Source of the DNA: Sphaerochaeta sp.
Lineage (GTDB): Bacteria > Spirochaetota > Spirochaetia > Sphaerochaetales > Sphaerochaetaceae
Length of the DNA stretch: 6,138 nt
Direction of reading: 5' to 3'
Assembly (NCBI GenBank): GCA_003446545.1
Contig: DMAO01000222.1
Location: 1-6,138 of the forward strand
The notes beneath the pieces are model-generated. The model saw only the letters and a list, made by a program, of their open reading frames with translations, was not told where the DNA came from and ran no database searches. A program made the position numbers and the translations under genes. This document shows positions 5,925 through 6,138 of this stretch, piece by piece (position 1 is the stretch's first letter; each line of letters begins with the position of its first letter).

Positions 5925-6138
5925 TTGGCGAGATTCCACTCCAGGACCCCAAGGGAAATCCCCTCGAAATACCCTACCTTGCTCTATGATAACTACTCAT
6001 CTGTCTTTCTGGGATTCTTGAAAGTCGCCGATACCATTGCTGAAACATGCGGACGTTTGATATCCGTATATAGAACGAATATTCAAAAGCCGACTTCTAG
6101 GAAGTGTTCAGGCCTGAATATCAAGACCTTTCAAAAGG
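5925..6138 (+). CDS. unrecognised open frame after recQ, possible partial gene
   Basis: A frame with no stop runs from just after the recQ TAG to the right edge (71 codons from a TTG at 5925). AGGGAG at 5915-5920, overlapping the recQ stop, could serve as an SD four bases before that TTG. The predicted peptide includes SKYPTLLYDNYSSVFLGF and ADTIAETCGRLISVYR, which I cannot assign to a family. An open frame of this length occurs by chance a few percent of the time per frame, and no ATG supports it. It may be a small coupled gene, a gene remnant, or simply non-coding sequence. Confidence 0.22.
   Translation, partial: MARFHSRTPREIPSKYPTLLYDNYSSVFLGFLKVADTIAETCGRLISVYRTNIQKPTSRKCSGLNIKTFQK

Noticed and set aside
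6107..6118. 12-bp palindrome TTCAGGCCTGAA as a recQ terminator or site
   Set aside because: It has no loop and no T tract, lies about 190 bp after the recQ stop, and short palindromes like this occur by chance.

Overview
The window is an ordinary bacterial chromosome segment of medium GC content. It is densely coded on both strands, with no RNA gene, CRISPR array or intact mobile element that I can see. The gene set (M20 tripeptidase-like enzyme, ApbA/PanE-like reductase, RNase D-like nuclease, NCS2 permease remnant, RecQ) is too widespread to name the host. The overall style would fit a free-living or gut anaerobe such as a Sphaerochaeta-like spirochaete, but this is a low-confidence impression and not evidence.

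Layout. Positions 1-176 (minus) hold the first 58 codons of an aldo/keto reductase that runs off the left edge. A 95-bp divergent promoter region separates it from a plus-strand two-gene operon: an M20 peptidase T-like enzyme (272-1354) and a ketopantoate-reductase family protein (1351-2289). These are joined by an ATGA stop/start overlap with a strong Shine-Dalgarno (SD) sequence. The operon converges on, and overlaps by 38 bp, a minus-strand RNase D-like gene (2252-3139). Upstream of that gene, on the same strand, is a broken uracil/xanthine permease gene (3244-3786). Its N- and C-terminal ends remain in the same frame, but roughly the middle half of the protein is gone and a perfect 36-bp palindrome with two in-frame stops sits at the junction. 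About 350 bp with no recognisable gene follow, then a full-length recQ helicase gene (4135-5916). A 222-bp tail carries only an unrecognised open frame.

How the parts fit. The two genes of the 272-2289 operon are probably translationally coupled. RNase D and RecQ both carry an HRDC-type nucleic-acid-binding region but lie on opposite strands and are not co-transcribed. Nothing here forms an obvious novel system.

The two most notable signals are: (1) the palindrome-marked internal deletion in the permease gene; and (2) a consistent promoter architecture in which a sigma70-type -10 hexamer lies only 6-7 nt before the start codon of three first-in-transcript genes that lack an SD sequence. The second predicts leaderless mRNAs, while the internal operon gene has a textbook SD.
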